A stretch of DNA of 10,160 bases, from positions 14,377-24,536 of the forward strand of contig DAAV01000121.1 of NCBI GenBank assembly GCA_001701295.1, in the 5' to 3' direction. The notes below the pieces were generated by a model that was given only the letters and a program-made list of their open reading frames with translations, was not told the origin of the DNA and made no database searches. Both the position numbers and the translations under genes were made by a program. The stretch is from Bacteroidales bacterium H10 (GTDB lineage Bacteria; Bacteroidota; Bacteroidia; Bacteroidales; Muribaculaceae). This document shows, piece by piece, positions 1-6,386 of the stretch. The first letter of the stretch is position 1, and each line of letters opens with the position of its first letter.

Positions 1-513
1 CCTGCCGATGTGGCGTGGGCCTCGGGAGCATGTCTTACCATGCCGCGCGAAGTATATAGACGTCTTGGCGGCCTCGATCCTGAATTTTTCGCCCATATGG
101 AGGAGATCGACCTCTGCTGTCGCGTCCATCTCGCCGGATTGCGCGTATGCGCCCTGTCCGGCTCTCACGTCTACCATGTCGGCGGAGCGTCCCTGAATCA
201 GGGAAATCCTAAAAAGACATATCTTAATTTCCGCAACAATCTGCTGCTGCTCCACAAGAATCTTCCTAAGGGGCGCGGACGCAGAATTCTGTTCCTGCGG
301 CGCCTTGCCGACACTCTGGCATTCGGAATGTTCCTGCTGAAAGGCGACATCGCGAATGCCCGGGCTGTCATAAAGGCTCACAACGATTTCCGGAGAATGC
401 GGGGCCGCTATAACCTGCGTCCGGATCAAGACGTACTCCGCGAGCTGCCGGGAGCGAACCGCAACGCGGTGATCGCACGTTATCTATTCAGAAAGAAAAC
501 TCTGATCCCGTAA
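1..513 (+). CDS. Family 2 glycosyltransferase, C-terminal part (5' end outside window)
   Basis: The reading frame is open from the first base, so this is the last 170 codons of a longer gene; the GTG at base 10 is an internal valine, not a start. The segment has the C-terminal hallmarks of GT-A fold family 2 transferases of the rhamnosyltransferase-like type: WASGAC near residue 6, a Leu-Gly-Gly-Leu-Asp turn, then FFAHMEEIDLCCR, whose acidic pair is the usual position of the catalytic base region. HVGGAS and the FRNNLLLLHKNLP stretch follow, as seen in many Bacteroidota members. It would transfer a sugar from a nucleotide-sugar to a glycan or lipid acceptor at the cytoplasmic face of the inner membrane; acceptor and donor cannot be told. 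The tail is basic and amphipathic, suggesting membrane association. It ends 61 bases before surE on the same strand with no promoter seen between them, so co-transcription is possible. The family call is strong; the substrate is unknown. Confidence 0.88.
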   Translation, partial: PADVAWASGACLTMPREVYRRLGGLDPEFFAHMEEIDLCCRVHLAGLRVCALSGSHVYHVGGASLNQGNPKKTYLNFRNNLLLLHKNLPKGRGRRILFLRRLADTLAFGMFLLKGDIANARAVIKAHNDFRRMRGRYNLRPDQDVLRELPGANRNAVIARYLFRKKTLIP

Positions 514-574
514 TCGTACATAAAAGGATATTTCACTTCTTTTTAATCAATCAACTTCATAATCACCTCATCCT

Positions 575-1360
575 ATGAGACCTCTGATACTCGTCAGCAA
601 CGACGATTCCTATACTGCCCCCGGCGTGCACGCGCTCATCGACCGACTGGTAAATTTCGGAGATGTGGTAGCCGTCTGTCCTCTTTATCCGCAGTCCGGA
701 CAGTCCATGGCGATAACCGTAAGTTCCCCGCTGCGTATCAACAGACTTCCCGACTATAATGGCGCGAAGATGTATAACGTATCCGGCTCTCCGGTCGATT
801 GCGTCAAGCTTGCCATGCATCATATCCTCGACCGGAGGCCCGACCTTGTAGTGACAGGCATAAACCACGGCTCCAACTCCGCGATCAATGTCCTTTACTC
901 CGGCACAATGGGCGCCGCGATGGAGGGGGCGGCATTCGGCATACCGTCGATAGGCTTTTCTCTGACCGACCATTCCATGGATGCGGACTTCACTCCATGC
1001 TCGCGTGCGATAGACGTTCTGGTGGAGGCCACGCTCCGCAACGGGCTGCCGCTCGACATAGCACTCAATGTCAATGTGCCAGCCGTGCACCATATTCCCG
1101 AGGAGATGAAGATATGCCAGCCATGCCGCGGCATGTGGAACGACGAATACCGGGAATACATCGATCCCGCAGGTCATAAATTCTATTTGCTGACCGGAAA
1201 ATATATAAATCTCGAACCGGAGAACGACCGTACCGACGAGTGGGCGCTCGCCCACGGCATCATATCTGTCGTGCCGGTAGCCATCGAACGGTCGCTTGAC
1301 ATAAGCCGCACGATTGACTGGCTGCCCGAAGCTGTCGCCGCATACAATCGTCAATCATAA
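575..1360 (+). CDS. surE: 5'/3'-nucleotidase SurE
   Basis: This is a 261-residue protein of normal SurE length. SurE is a metal-dependent cytoplasmic phosphatase that removes phosphate from nucleoside 5'- or 3'-monophosphates and is linked to stationary-phase survival. The N-terminal metal site is visible as SNDD (Asp10, Asp11), with Ser41 in the PQSGQS loop and Asn97 in TGINHGSN completing the expected ligand set. Other family signatures are GSPVDCVKLA (residues 71-80) and the YSGTMGAAMEGAAFGIPSI block (108-126). The Gly that normally follows NDD in NDDG is Ser12 here, a mild deviation. The ATG at 575 puts the metal motif at the expected distance from the N-terminus, and no upstream in-frame start is plausible. 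The leader is AT-rich, has no Shine-Dalgarno sequence, and shows no clear promoter, so the gene may be read with the glycosyltransferase upstream. A 263-codon antisense frame over the gene is a shadow. Confidence 0.95.
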   Translation: MRPLILVSNDDSYTAPGVHALIDRLVNFGDVVAVCPLYPQSGQSMAITVSSPLRINRLPDYNGAKMYNVSGSPVDCVKLAMHHILDRRPDLVVTGINHGSNSAINVLYSGTMGAAMEGAAFGIPSIGFSLTDHSMDADFTPCSRAIDVLVEATLRNGLPLDIALNVNVPAVHHIPEEMKICQPCRGMWNDEYREYIDPAGHKFYLLTGKYINLEPENDRTDEWALAHGIISVVPVAIERSLDISRTIDWLPEAVAAYNRQS

Positions 1361-1403
1361 ACGCGATAGCCGATCCTATTTAACCAAACATATTCCAATA
1401 AGA

Positions 1404-1454
1404 CCAATTTTTAACAATTTTAACAGTTATCAGACCCACAATTGTTAAAATTGG
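1404..1454. repeat. AT-rich inverted repeat upstream of the candidate small-RNA promoter
   Basis: The left arm ccaatttttaacaatt (1404-1419) is the reverse complement of the right arm aattgttaaaattgg (1440-1454), apart from one extra T in the left arm. That gives 15 paired positions around a 20-base spacer. Part of the left arm (ttttaaca) recurs directly at 1418-1425. The right arm ends 11 bases before the -33 box of the promoter at 1466-1496, a typical place for an operator. It could instead be a weak AT-only terminator for surE, but no U-run follows it. The symmetry is seen directly; the operator role is inference. Confidence 0.6.
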
Positions 1455-1465
1455 AGGATAAATAT

Positions 1466-1496
1466 TTTGCCACATCATGTGGAATAGCTAATTTTG
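1466..1496 (+). promoter_or_regulatory. Bacteroidota-type promoter driving the candidate small RNA
   Basis: A TTTG (-33) box at 1466-1469 is followed after 19 bases by TAATTTTG (-7 box, 1489-1496), an exact fit to the known Bacteroidota consensus TTTG-N19-TAnnTTTG. Transcription should begin around 1500-1502. No convincing protein gene lies downstream on this strand for the rest of the intergenic region, so the promoter appears to serve a noncoding transcript. Confidence 0.7.
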
Positions 1497-1500
1497 CAAA

Positions 1501-1725
1501 GTCTAAAGCAATGTCCGGGCGGATGTTGTAAAGATGGGGGATGATTTGCAAGGGTCATCCCTTCCAAGAAAGTATATCGCATATATCGTTTCATTGACAA
1601 TTTATTGTTGCATTAGTAAAGTTATGGATTAATAGTTTAATTAGAATTAGGACCCACGGTATTCTCACGAAGGATTTCGGGAGGTATCGGAAAACAGAGG
1701 CGCAGTGATGCGCCTCTGTTATTCA
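1501..1725 (+). ncRNA. Candidate orphan small RNA, about 225 nt
   Basis: The case rests on a consensus promoter ending at 1496, a strong hairpin at 1693-1720 followed by a U-rich stretch, and no plausible ORF in between. Local structure is visible: a 9-pair stem with two G-U pairs (1536-1544 with 1555-1563) enclosing a 10-base loop that contains TTTGCAAGGG, then an AT-rich middle, then the terminal hairpin. The next genes downstream lie on the opposite strand, so this is not the leader of a coding gene. I could not match it to 6S RNA, SRP RNA, tmRNA or RNase P by eye; in particular the two ends do not pair as 6S ends would. Both ends are estimates. It could also be a relic leader or an unrecognised structured RNA family. 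Function is unknown. Confidence 0.5.
1693..1720 (+). terminator. 12-bp perfect hairpin with GUGA tetraloop, probable terminator of the small RNA
   Basis: The arms aacagaggcgca (1693-1704) and tgcgcctctgtt (1709-1720) are perfect reverse complements around the loop GTGA. Read on the plus strand the loop is a GNRA tetraloop (GUGA); on the minus strand it would be UCAC, which is not. This favours a plus-strand RNA. The stem end and next bases (TTATTCATTTAT) are U-rich rather than a clean U-run, so termination may be leaky. It could also act on read-through from the opposite operon. Confidence 0.65.
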
Positions 1726-1754
1726 TTTATAACGGAGTTCTTGTCATGCGGAAA

Positions 1755-1799
1755 CAAAAATATATTAAAAGGTGTCGGAAAATCATCTTCCCGACACCT
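1755..1799 (-). terminator. Rho-independent terminator of the three-gene minus-strand operon
   Basis: The arms aggtgtcgg (1770-1778) and ccgacacct (1791-1799) pair perfectly over 9 bp. On the minus strand the stem is followed by CTTTTAATATATTTTTG, a U-rich tail, while the plus-strand side lacks one, so it acts on minus-strand transcripts. It lies about 70 bases past the stop codon of the fibronectin-III-like gene, which makes it the natural end of that operon. Confidence 0.8.
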
Positions 1800-1867
1800 C
1801 CATATGTAAAAATATAATTTTAGAGTGTTTCAAAACAAGACAGTCTGAAAAGACGGAGACATTACCG

Positions 1868-4639
1868 CTACTTCACACGGATCTTTCTTGATCCCCCGGA
1901 TGTACGGATTATATATATGCCAGAATACAGCTCCGATTTGCGTACTCTCACGCCGGCAGGAGTATAGATTTCGCACTCCTCGGGAATGTCGTCGGCATAT
2001 AGTGCCGATATCTCTCCCGTATCCTCCGGCGTGGTAAAATTGGCTTGCGCCGAAAATTCCGTCTCACGCCCATGTGTGCATAATGCACGGACTTTCCAGA
2101 TATATTTGGTGGAATACGACAGATCGTCAAGAACGAGGACAGGGTCCGCGGTTTCAGACTCGGTCCATTGTGTCGATGATGATTCCCTGTATGCCACTAT
2201 GAATGACTCCATATCATCCGTAGCGTCCCAGCGGAGCATAACTGTACCATCGTCATAAAAGCGGTCAAGATCCGACACAAGATTTTCCGGAGCCTCCACC
2301 GGAGGCCAATCAGAAGTAGTGAACTCGACCGGATCACTCCATTCAGAGAAATTGTTCTCTCCCTCGAGAACGCCACGCACCCTGACGGAATACTTTGTGA
2401 GAGGGGTCAGATTTTCGAGTGTGTAAGTCATGCAACCGTCAACTGAAACTAAATTTGCCTCTTCCGAACTTTCATCTTTCCATGCCAGTTCGTAATCAGT
2501 CTGAACGGACTTCCATGCAATAGTCGCCCGATCGTAAGACACAGCTCCGACAGAAACCTCCGGAATTTCCGGGAACTCCCCTTGTGTCACCGAAAAACGA
2601 TCTACGAACAATTTCGCGCCCCAGGAAGCCAATGTATGTGTAGTCCACTGAAGTTTTACTGTCACGGTTTTACCGCGCCAGGCATTAAGATCCGCTTCTA
2701 TCGAGGTATAAAGCGGACACATTTTTTCTTCATCCCAGCCTATCTCCGGATTGGAGCCTTTTTCATACCGGGCCATACTTTGCCAGCTTTCGCCACCGTT
2801 ATCGGAAACAAGAATCTCAAGGACATCGCCATCGGCCCAGTCATTGTATGCGTGGGTGTCGAATCTTCCCGAAGACTCTGTCATGGAATATTCGAATTTC
2901 GCTATCACGTGACGTTCATCGACCACGATCGGCTGAGGAGTCATCCACACGGTCATTCCCTCTGCGTTTCCTCTCTGAAGGCTGGCGCACTGCTGTATCA
3001 GCTGCGTACCCTGGGCAGGACCTTCGGAATTGAACCTACCGTAACATTCATCACGGAATGAGAAATAATGTGATTCGGCATCATCTTCACTCGTAGCCCA
3101 GCCCTGCGGCATCAAGAACCGGGGGAAATTGTCTGAATTTCCGTCATAAGGAACTTTTATCCATGTCGCCGCAGTCATCATCACGGCATCAGACGAACAG
3201 ACACCTTCTCCATTCCGTGAATACACGGCTATGAAATACCCTGTAGAGGGATCGAGACCTTCAAGTTTTATCCCTTCAGCCGCCTCTCCGGTATAAACGA
3301 CAGTTCCGCCGTTTTCCGGCATAGGGAAAGAGTCCATCCATAACTCGAAGTCTTCAGGGACAGGCAGCACATCACCGGTCTTGACATCCACGGGAATTTT
3401 CCCGAAAAGCCCTTTGTCTCCATATGCGTCCCGTTCGCAATAGTCCGTTATAAGCACTACTATACTGTTGCCGTCATCATTGGGTGTGACATCCAGTGTG
3501 ATACTGTTTTCATCGCTGTCACGCACTGCAGCTGCCGGAGCACCGGGCAGAGTGGCCACAGTCATGTCTGCCGCATCTGTATTGTACACAGGACCGCCGA
3601 TACCGAAAGCGCTTACGGAAAAGAGTCTGTAATAATAGTCTTTCCCTGACTCAAGACCTTCGTTGGTAAACTCCGTCTCATCTCCATAATAAGCTATGTA
3701 AACGCCATCCGTCTCATCGCCGGCCGTATATTGGATTCCGTCTTCGGGAACCCAGTCGGAAACCATGTCCACGGAATATACGGCAAGTATATTGTCTGCT
3801 CCATCTCCAAGTGAATAACTGAATGTTATGGAAGAAGATGTAGCCGAAGCCTTTATTTCCGCAGGTGCGCCATCCGGCATCTCACATCGCTCGGGCGCTG
3901 TCATTGTCAATTCATAACCGGACTCTGTATCCTCAGGCAGCACAAGAACACCTCCCCGGTCGCGGACAAGCGCTATGTCTCCTTTGTCACCCTCCACACA
4001 GACCGAACGTTCCCCGTCGCGCAACCCGCACGCAAGATATGCATTCCCGCCGAGAGTGTCGAAACTTCCGTAGGTATATGATATTGACCCGTCTTTACCC
4101 AGTCTGATATGCATGTCGAGCACACCCGGATCTCCCCAGAATGATGTCATTACACCATAATTCTCAAACTGAATCACAAGGCCCTCGTCTGTATGCGCGT
4201 ATGAGATACGCGTATCGGCAAGTCCGCGGGCGCCGCGCTGCGGGACCGATCCTACTGCGTCGAAATCTCCCGAACATGACAGATAATATCCCTGAATATC
4301 CGGATTCACCGATAGCTGTCCATTGCCAAGAACAACATATCCCGCTCCCGACACGACAAATTCGCGCACACTCTTTCCGCAAAACGGAAAGTCAAATCCG
4401 ATGTCGAAACCTTCCACCTCGCCGGCGACTCTCACCTCTCCCGACGGAGTCATAATAACCGACTCTATCTCCTCTCCGAGTGCGGCGCCCTCGAATGAGC
4501 CGTCATAAATCACAGTCGGCATATCAAGAGACGTATACACGCTTTCTGATTCCTGAGCCCCATAACCATATATCGCCTGTGCCGAAGCCATCCCTGGAAA
4601 AGCAGCCGCAACCACGACCGCATAAACGAATTTTTTCAT
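1868..4639 (-). CDS. Secreted multidomain protein: fibronectin-III-like modules, jelly-roll domain and T9SS-type tail
   Basis: This 923-residue protein starts with a signal peptide (basic MKK, hydrophobic core, likely cleavage after ASA at residue 20). Domains seen by eye: a beta-sandwich at about 70-245 with the pattern FDIGFDFPFCGKS; two divergent fibronectin-III-like modules at about 250-365 and 366-490; a jelly-roll domain at 493-690 resembling choice-of-anchor-J or cleaved-adhesin modules (DVLEILVSDNGGESWQ, then LNAWRGKTVTVKLQW and KLFVDRFSV); and two clear fibronectin-III modules at 691-776 and 781-871, with LTPLTKYSVRVRG and LSYSTKYIWKVRAL strands. The end (875-923) reads like a T9SS sorting tail: IYTPAGVRVR, then SGIYIIR and a basic last strand ending RKIRVK. 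It is probably exported and surface-attached or released, with a binding rather than catalytic role; no catalytic motif was found. It starts 2 bases after the stop of the propeller gene (TGATATG), so translation is probably coupled. Domain families are inferred without a profile search. Confidence 0.85.
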   Translation of the reverse strand: MKKFVYAVVVAAAFPGMASAQAIYGYGAQESESVYTSLDMPTVIYDGSFEGAALGEEIESVIMTPSGEVRVAGEVEGFDIGFDFPFCGKSVREFVVSGAGYVVLGNGQLSVNPDIQGYYLSCSGDFDAVGSVPQRGARGLADTRISYAHTDEGLVIQFENYGVMTSFWGDPGVLDMHIRLGKDGSISYTYGSFDTLGGNAYLACGLRDGERSVCVEGDKGDIALVRDRGGVLVLPEDTESGYELTMTAPERCEMPDGAPAEIKASATSSSITFSYSLGDGADNILAVYSVDMVSDWVPEDGIQYTAGDETDGVYIAYYGDETEFTNEGLESGKDYYYRLFSVSAFGIGGPVYNTDAADMTVATLPGAPAAAVRDSDENSITLDVTPNDDGNSIVVLITDYCERDAYGDKGLFGKIPVDVKTGDVLPVPEDFELWMDSFPMPENGGTVVYTGEAAEGIKLEGLDPSTGYFIAVYSRNGEGVCSSDAVMMTAATWIKVPYDGNSDNFPRFLMPQGWATSEDDAESHYFSFRDECYGRFNSEGPAQGTQLIQQCASLQRGNAEGMTVWMTPQPIVVDERHVIAKFEYSMTESSGRFDTHAYNDWADGDVLEILVSDNGGESWQSMARYEKGSNPEIGWDEEKMCPLYTSIEADLNAWRGKTVTVKLQWTTHTLASWGAKLFVDRFSVTQGEFPEIPEVSVGAVSYDRATIAWKSVQTDYELAWKDESSEEANLVSVDGCMTYTLENLTPLTKYSVRVRGVLEGENNFSEWSDPVEFTTSDWPPVEAPENLVSDLDRFYDDGTVMLRWDATDDMESFIVAYRESSSTQWTESETADPVLVLDDLSYSTKYIWKVRALCTHGRETEFSAQANFTTPEDTGEISALYADDIPEECEIYTPAGVRVRKSELYSGIYIIRTSGGSRKIRVK

Positions 4640-4640
4640 A

Positions 4641-6332
4641 TCATCTGATTATTATCTTGATTGCCTTGCCATTGTCGCATTTTGCCAAATATATGCCGGC
4701 GGGAAGGTCAATGACTGCTTCTCCTCCTGTAAAAGTCATGCCGGCGACAACGGATCCCTCTATGCCATATACCGTCACTGAATTCGCATCGCCTCTCAAT
4801 ACTCTCCCGTCAAACCGAATATCGTCATCCGACACGACAGTCTCCTTCACGCCACTGTCTGACATCCCGAAAGTGCCGTCCATGTTCAGACGCCCCATCA
4901 ACCGCGTGTCTACCGCGTCCTCCTCTCCCGGGGCATCGGTCCAACTGTAAATCCAGGATTTGTTTCCCGCCAAAGGAGCCGATTTGAGATTGCTCGCCTT
5001 GCGTCCGCGCTCCGAGAGGGCGATTGTTCCCTGCGCCCATTCAGGCTCACCGTCGGCGTCTATAAGCGATGCCAAAGGAATCTGATCGAAATATGAATAA
5101 TAAATCTCATAGAAAAGCATGAAGTCGGTGCCGCCTGCTGTCTGTGTGGATATATAGCCGATACTCTGATTATCCATCGGAACAGCCTCTTTTCCGTTCT
5201 CCCCCCACATAAGTTCTCCGTCAGGACTTACTTTCTGAATCTTCAAACCCTGCCAGGACTGCCCGACGTTAGTTTCTCTCCAAGCGGTGTAAAAACCGGA
5301 GCCGTCTGCCGCAGGAGCCGCTTTCACATTGAAACATCTCCATCCGGCATATCCGAGCTTGACATCGCCTTCGTCCGAAGCTCCGGAAAAGCCAAGCTTG
5401 CCGTCAGATGTGACATAACTGAGGAAAGGCGATTCGAAGTTGGTATTGGCTCTGTCATCGTTCCAGCTTATCAATGCTCCGCCATCGCCCGACGGGACAA
5501 CTGAAATAAGAGTATGTATAGGGATCGAAACCCATCCGCCTCTATAGACACGCGTATCCTTGCCCCAGACCGAAGAGCCCTCGAAATCAAGTTTCCTCGC
5601 ATATATCACCTGAGATGCCGTCTTTGAATAGACAAGAATACATGTATTGTCATCCGAAGGAATAAGATAAGGATTCGAGCATTGGTCGTCAAGAAGCGAC
5701 ACCGCCTGCGAGTCCCACTGCCTGTCACCGTTCTTGTCAAGACGTTGCAGCATCACATTGGTTGTAAACTCATCGCCGTCTATCCAGGAGAATACAAAAC
5801 TCCCGTCTCCGAGCGGCACAGCGCTCATCATGGCGGAGAAGGATGAAGGATTTGTCTCGTCCGACACAGGTTTGCCATCTTCTCCCCACAACATTTCGCC
5901 ATCGGGAGAAATCAGATATGCCGTATAACTGCCTTCCTGATCATGAGAATTGCGACAGTCAAGCACACACAACAGCAGGTTACCCTCCGAGTCGCACGAA
6001 AGATAGTTGTTGACGACAGTATAGGACTTATTTTTGAAATCGCTCACCAGAAGCCCGTCTTCGGGAAATCCAGGATTACCGTATTTATCCCAATACTGGA
6101 CACGATATTCATATATCACATTTTTTATATCCGTCTCTCCTGACGCATTTCTAAGATCAGGATGATACATCATTGCCCATACGCCTCCATCGGGGGTTAC
6201 TTGAATTTCTGTGGCATAGGTATTAGTTCCGGTCGGAAATACCGGAATCGCCCCATCGGCGGTGTTTCCCCACTCGGCTGAAACTGAAACCGCGGCCGCC
6301 ATTCCGGCGGCAATAAGTAAATGTCTCTTCAT
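4641..6332 (-). CDS. Secreted predicted beta-propeller protein with eight ~57-residue repeats and T9SS-type tail
   Basis: This is a 563-residue protein with a signal peptide (MKRHLL, Ala-rich core, likely cleavage after VSVSA at residue 19). From about residue 40 to 490 it carries a repeated motif of the form aspartate-rich turn, Gly, then Trp or Phe and a Gly turn, for example SPDGEMLWGEDGK and SPDGELMWGENGK. The marker Gly falls at residues 85, 145, 202, 252, 311, 372, 428 and 486, giving intervals of 50-61. Between turns run strand-like stretches such as FVFSWIDGDEF and ALISWNDDRA. This is the appearance of a beta-propeller, with each repeat as a blade. The C-terminus (about 517-563) is a type-A-like sorting tail: VTVYGIEGSVV, then DLPAGIYLAKC and KAIKIIIR. 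The protein probably acts outside the outer membrane; ligand or partner is unknown and no catalytic residues were seen. It is the middle gene of the operon, 54 bases after the Omp28-like gene and 1 base before the next. Confidence 0.85.
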   Translation of the reverse strand: MKRHLLIAAGMAAAVSVSAEWGNTADGAIPVFPTGTNTYATEIQVTPDGGVWAMMYHPDLRNASGETDIKNVIYEYRVQYWDKYGNPGFPEDGLLVSDFKNKSYTVVNNYLSCDSEGNLLLCVLDCRNSHDQEGSYTAYLISPDGEMLWGEDGKPVSDETNPSSFSAMMSAVPLGDGSFVFSWIDGDEFTTNVMLQRLDKNGDRQWDSQAVSLLDDQCSNPYLIPSDDNTCILVYSKTASQVIYARKLDFEGSSVWGKDTRVYRGGWVSIPIHTLISVVPSGDGGALISWNDDRANTNFESPFLSYVTSDGKLGFSGASDEGDVKLGYAGWRCFNVKAAPAADGSGFYTAWRETNVGQSWQGLKIQKVSPDGELMWGENGKEAVPMDNQSIGYISTQTAGGTDFMLFYEIYYSYFDQIPLASLIDADGEPEWAQGTIALSERGRKASNLKSAPLAGNKSWIYSWTDAPGEEDAVDTRLMGRLNMDGTFGMSDSGVKETVVSDDDIRFDGRVLRGDANSVTVYGIEGSVVAGMTFTGGEAVIDLPAGIYLAKCDNGKAIKIIIR

Positions 6333-6350
6333 ATATGTGTTTTTATTAAG

Positions 6351-6373
6351 CGGGCCGGCTACTTTCCGGCCCG
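6351..6373 (-). promoter_or_regulatory. GC-rich intercistronic hairpin
   Basis: The 54-base gap between the Omp28-like and propeller genes contains CGGGCCGG (6351-6358) and CCGGCCCG (6366-6373), a perfect 8-bp all-GC stem with a 7-base loop. On the minus strand the next bases are CTTAATAAAAA, with no U-run, so it is not a standard terminator. It sits just upstream of the propeller start codon. Likely roles are mRNA 3'-end protection or processing, or partial attenuation that sets different levels of the two proteins. The role is inference. Confidence 0.55.
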
Positions 6374-6386
6374 AGGTTACAAAGTA

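Noticed and set aside
563..1354. 263-codon antisense ORF over surE
   Set aside because: It mirrors a strongly conserved SurE frame, its protein shows no family motif, and it has no promoter; it is a shadow of the codon usage of surE.
1534..1632. 32-codon ORF with a hydrophobic middle inside the candidate small RNA
   Set aside because: It is short, its start lies inside a stable stem-loop, and nothing supports translation. A dual-function RNA cannot be fully excluded, but there is no positive evidence.
1501..1690. 6S RNA
   Set aside because: Size and isolated location would fit, but the 5' and 3' ends do not pair and no central bubble flanked by long stems could be drawn by eye. A covariance search would decide.
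1693..1720. Hairpin as the main terminator of the minus-strand operon
   Set aside because: The hairpin at 1770-1799 is closer to the operon stop and has a proper U-rich tail on the minus strand. The 1693 hairpin has a GNRA loop only on the plus strand, so it fits the plus-strand RNA better.
2582..3061. 159-codon plus-strand ORF inside the large modular gene
   Set aside because: It is opposite a well-supported jelly-roll coding region, with no recognisable motif and no promoter.
4825..5040. 71-codon minus-strand ORF overlapping the propeller gene
   Set aside because: It is an alternative frame of the same strand within the sorting-tail region of the propeller gene; the annotated frame carries the signal peptide, repeats and tail.
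4641..6332. Eight repeats as DNA-level tandem duplication or phase-variable repeats
   Set aside because: The repetition is seen only in protein pattern; the DNA units are diverged in sequence and length, so recent duplication or slippage is unlikely.
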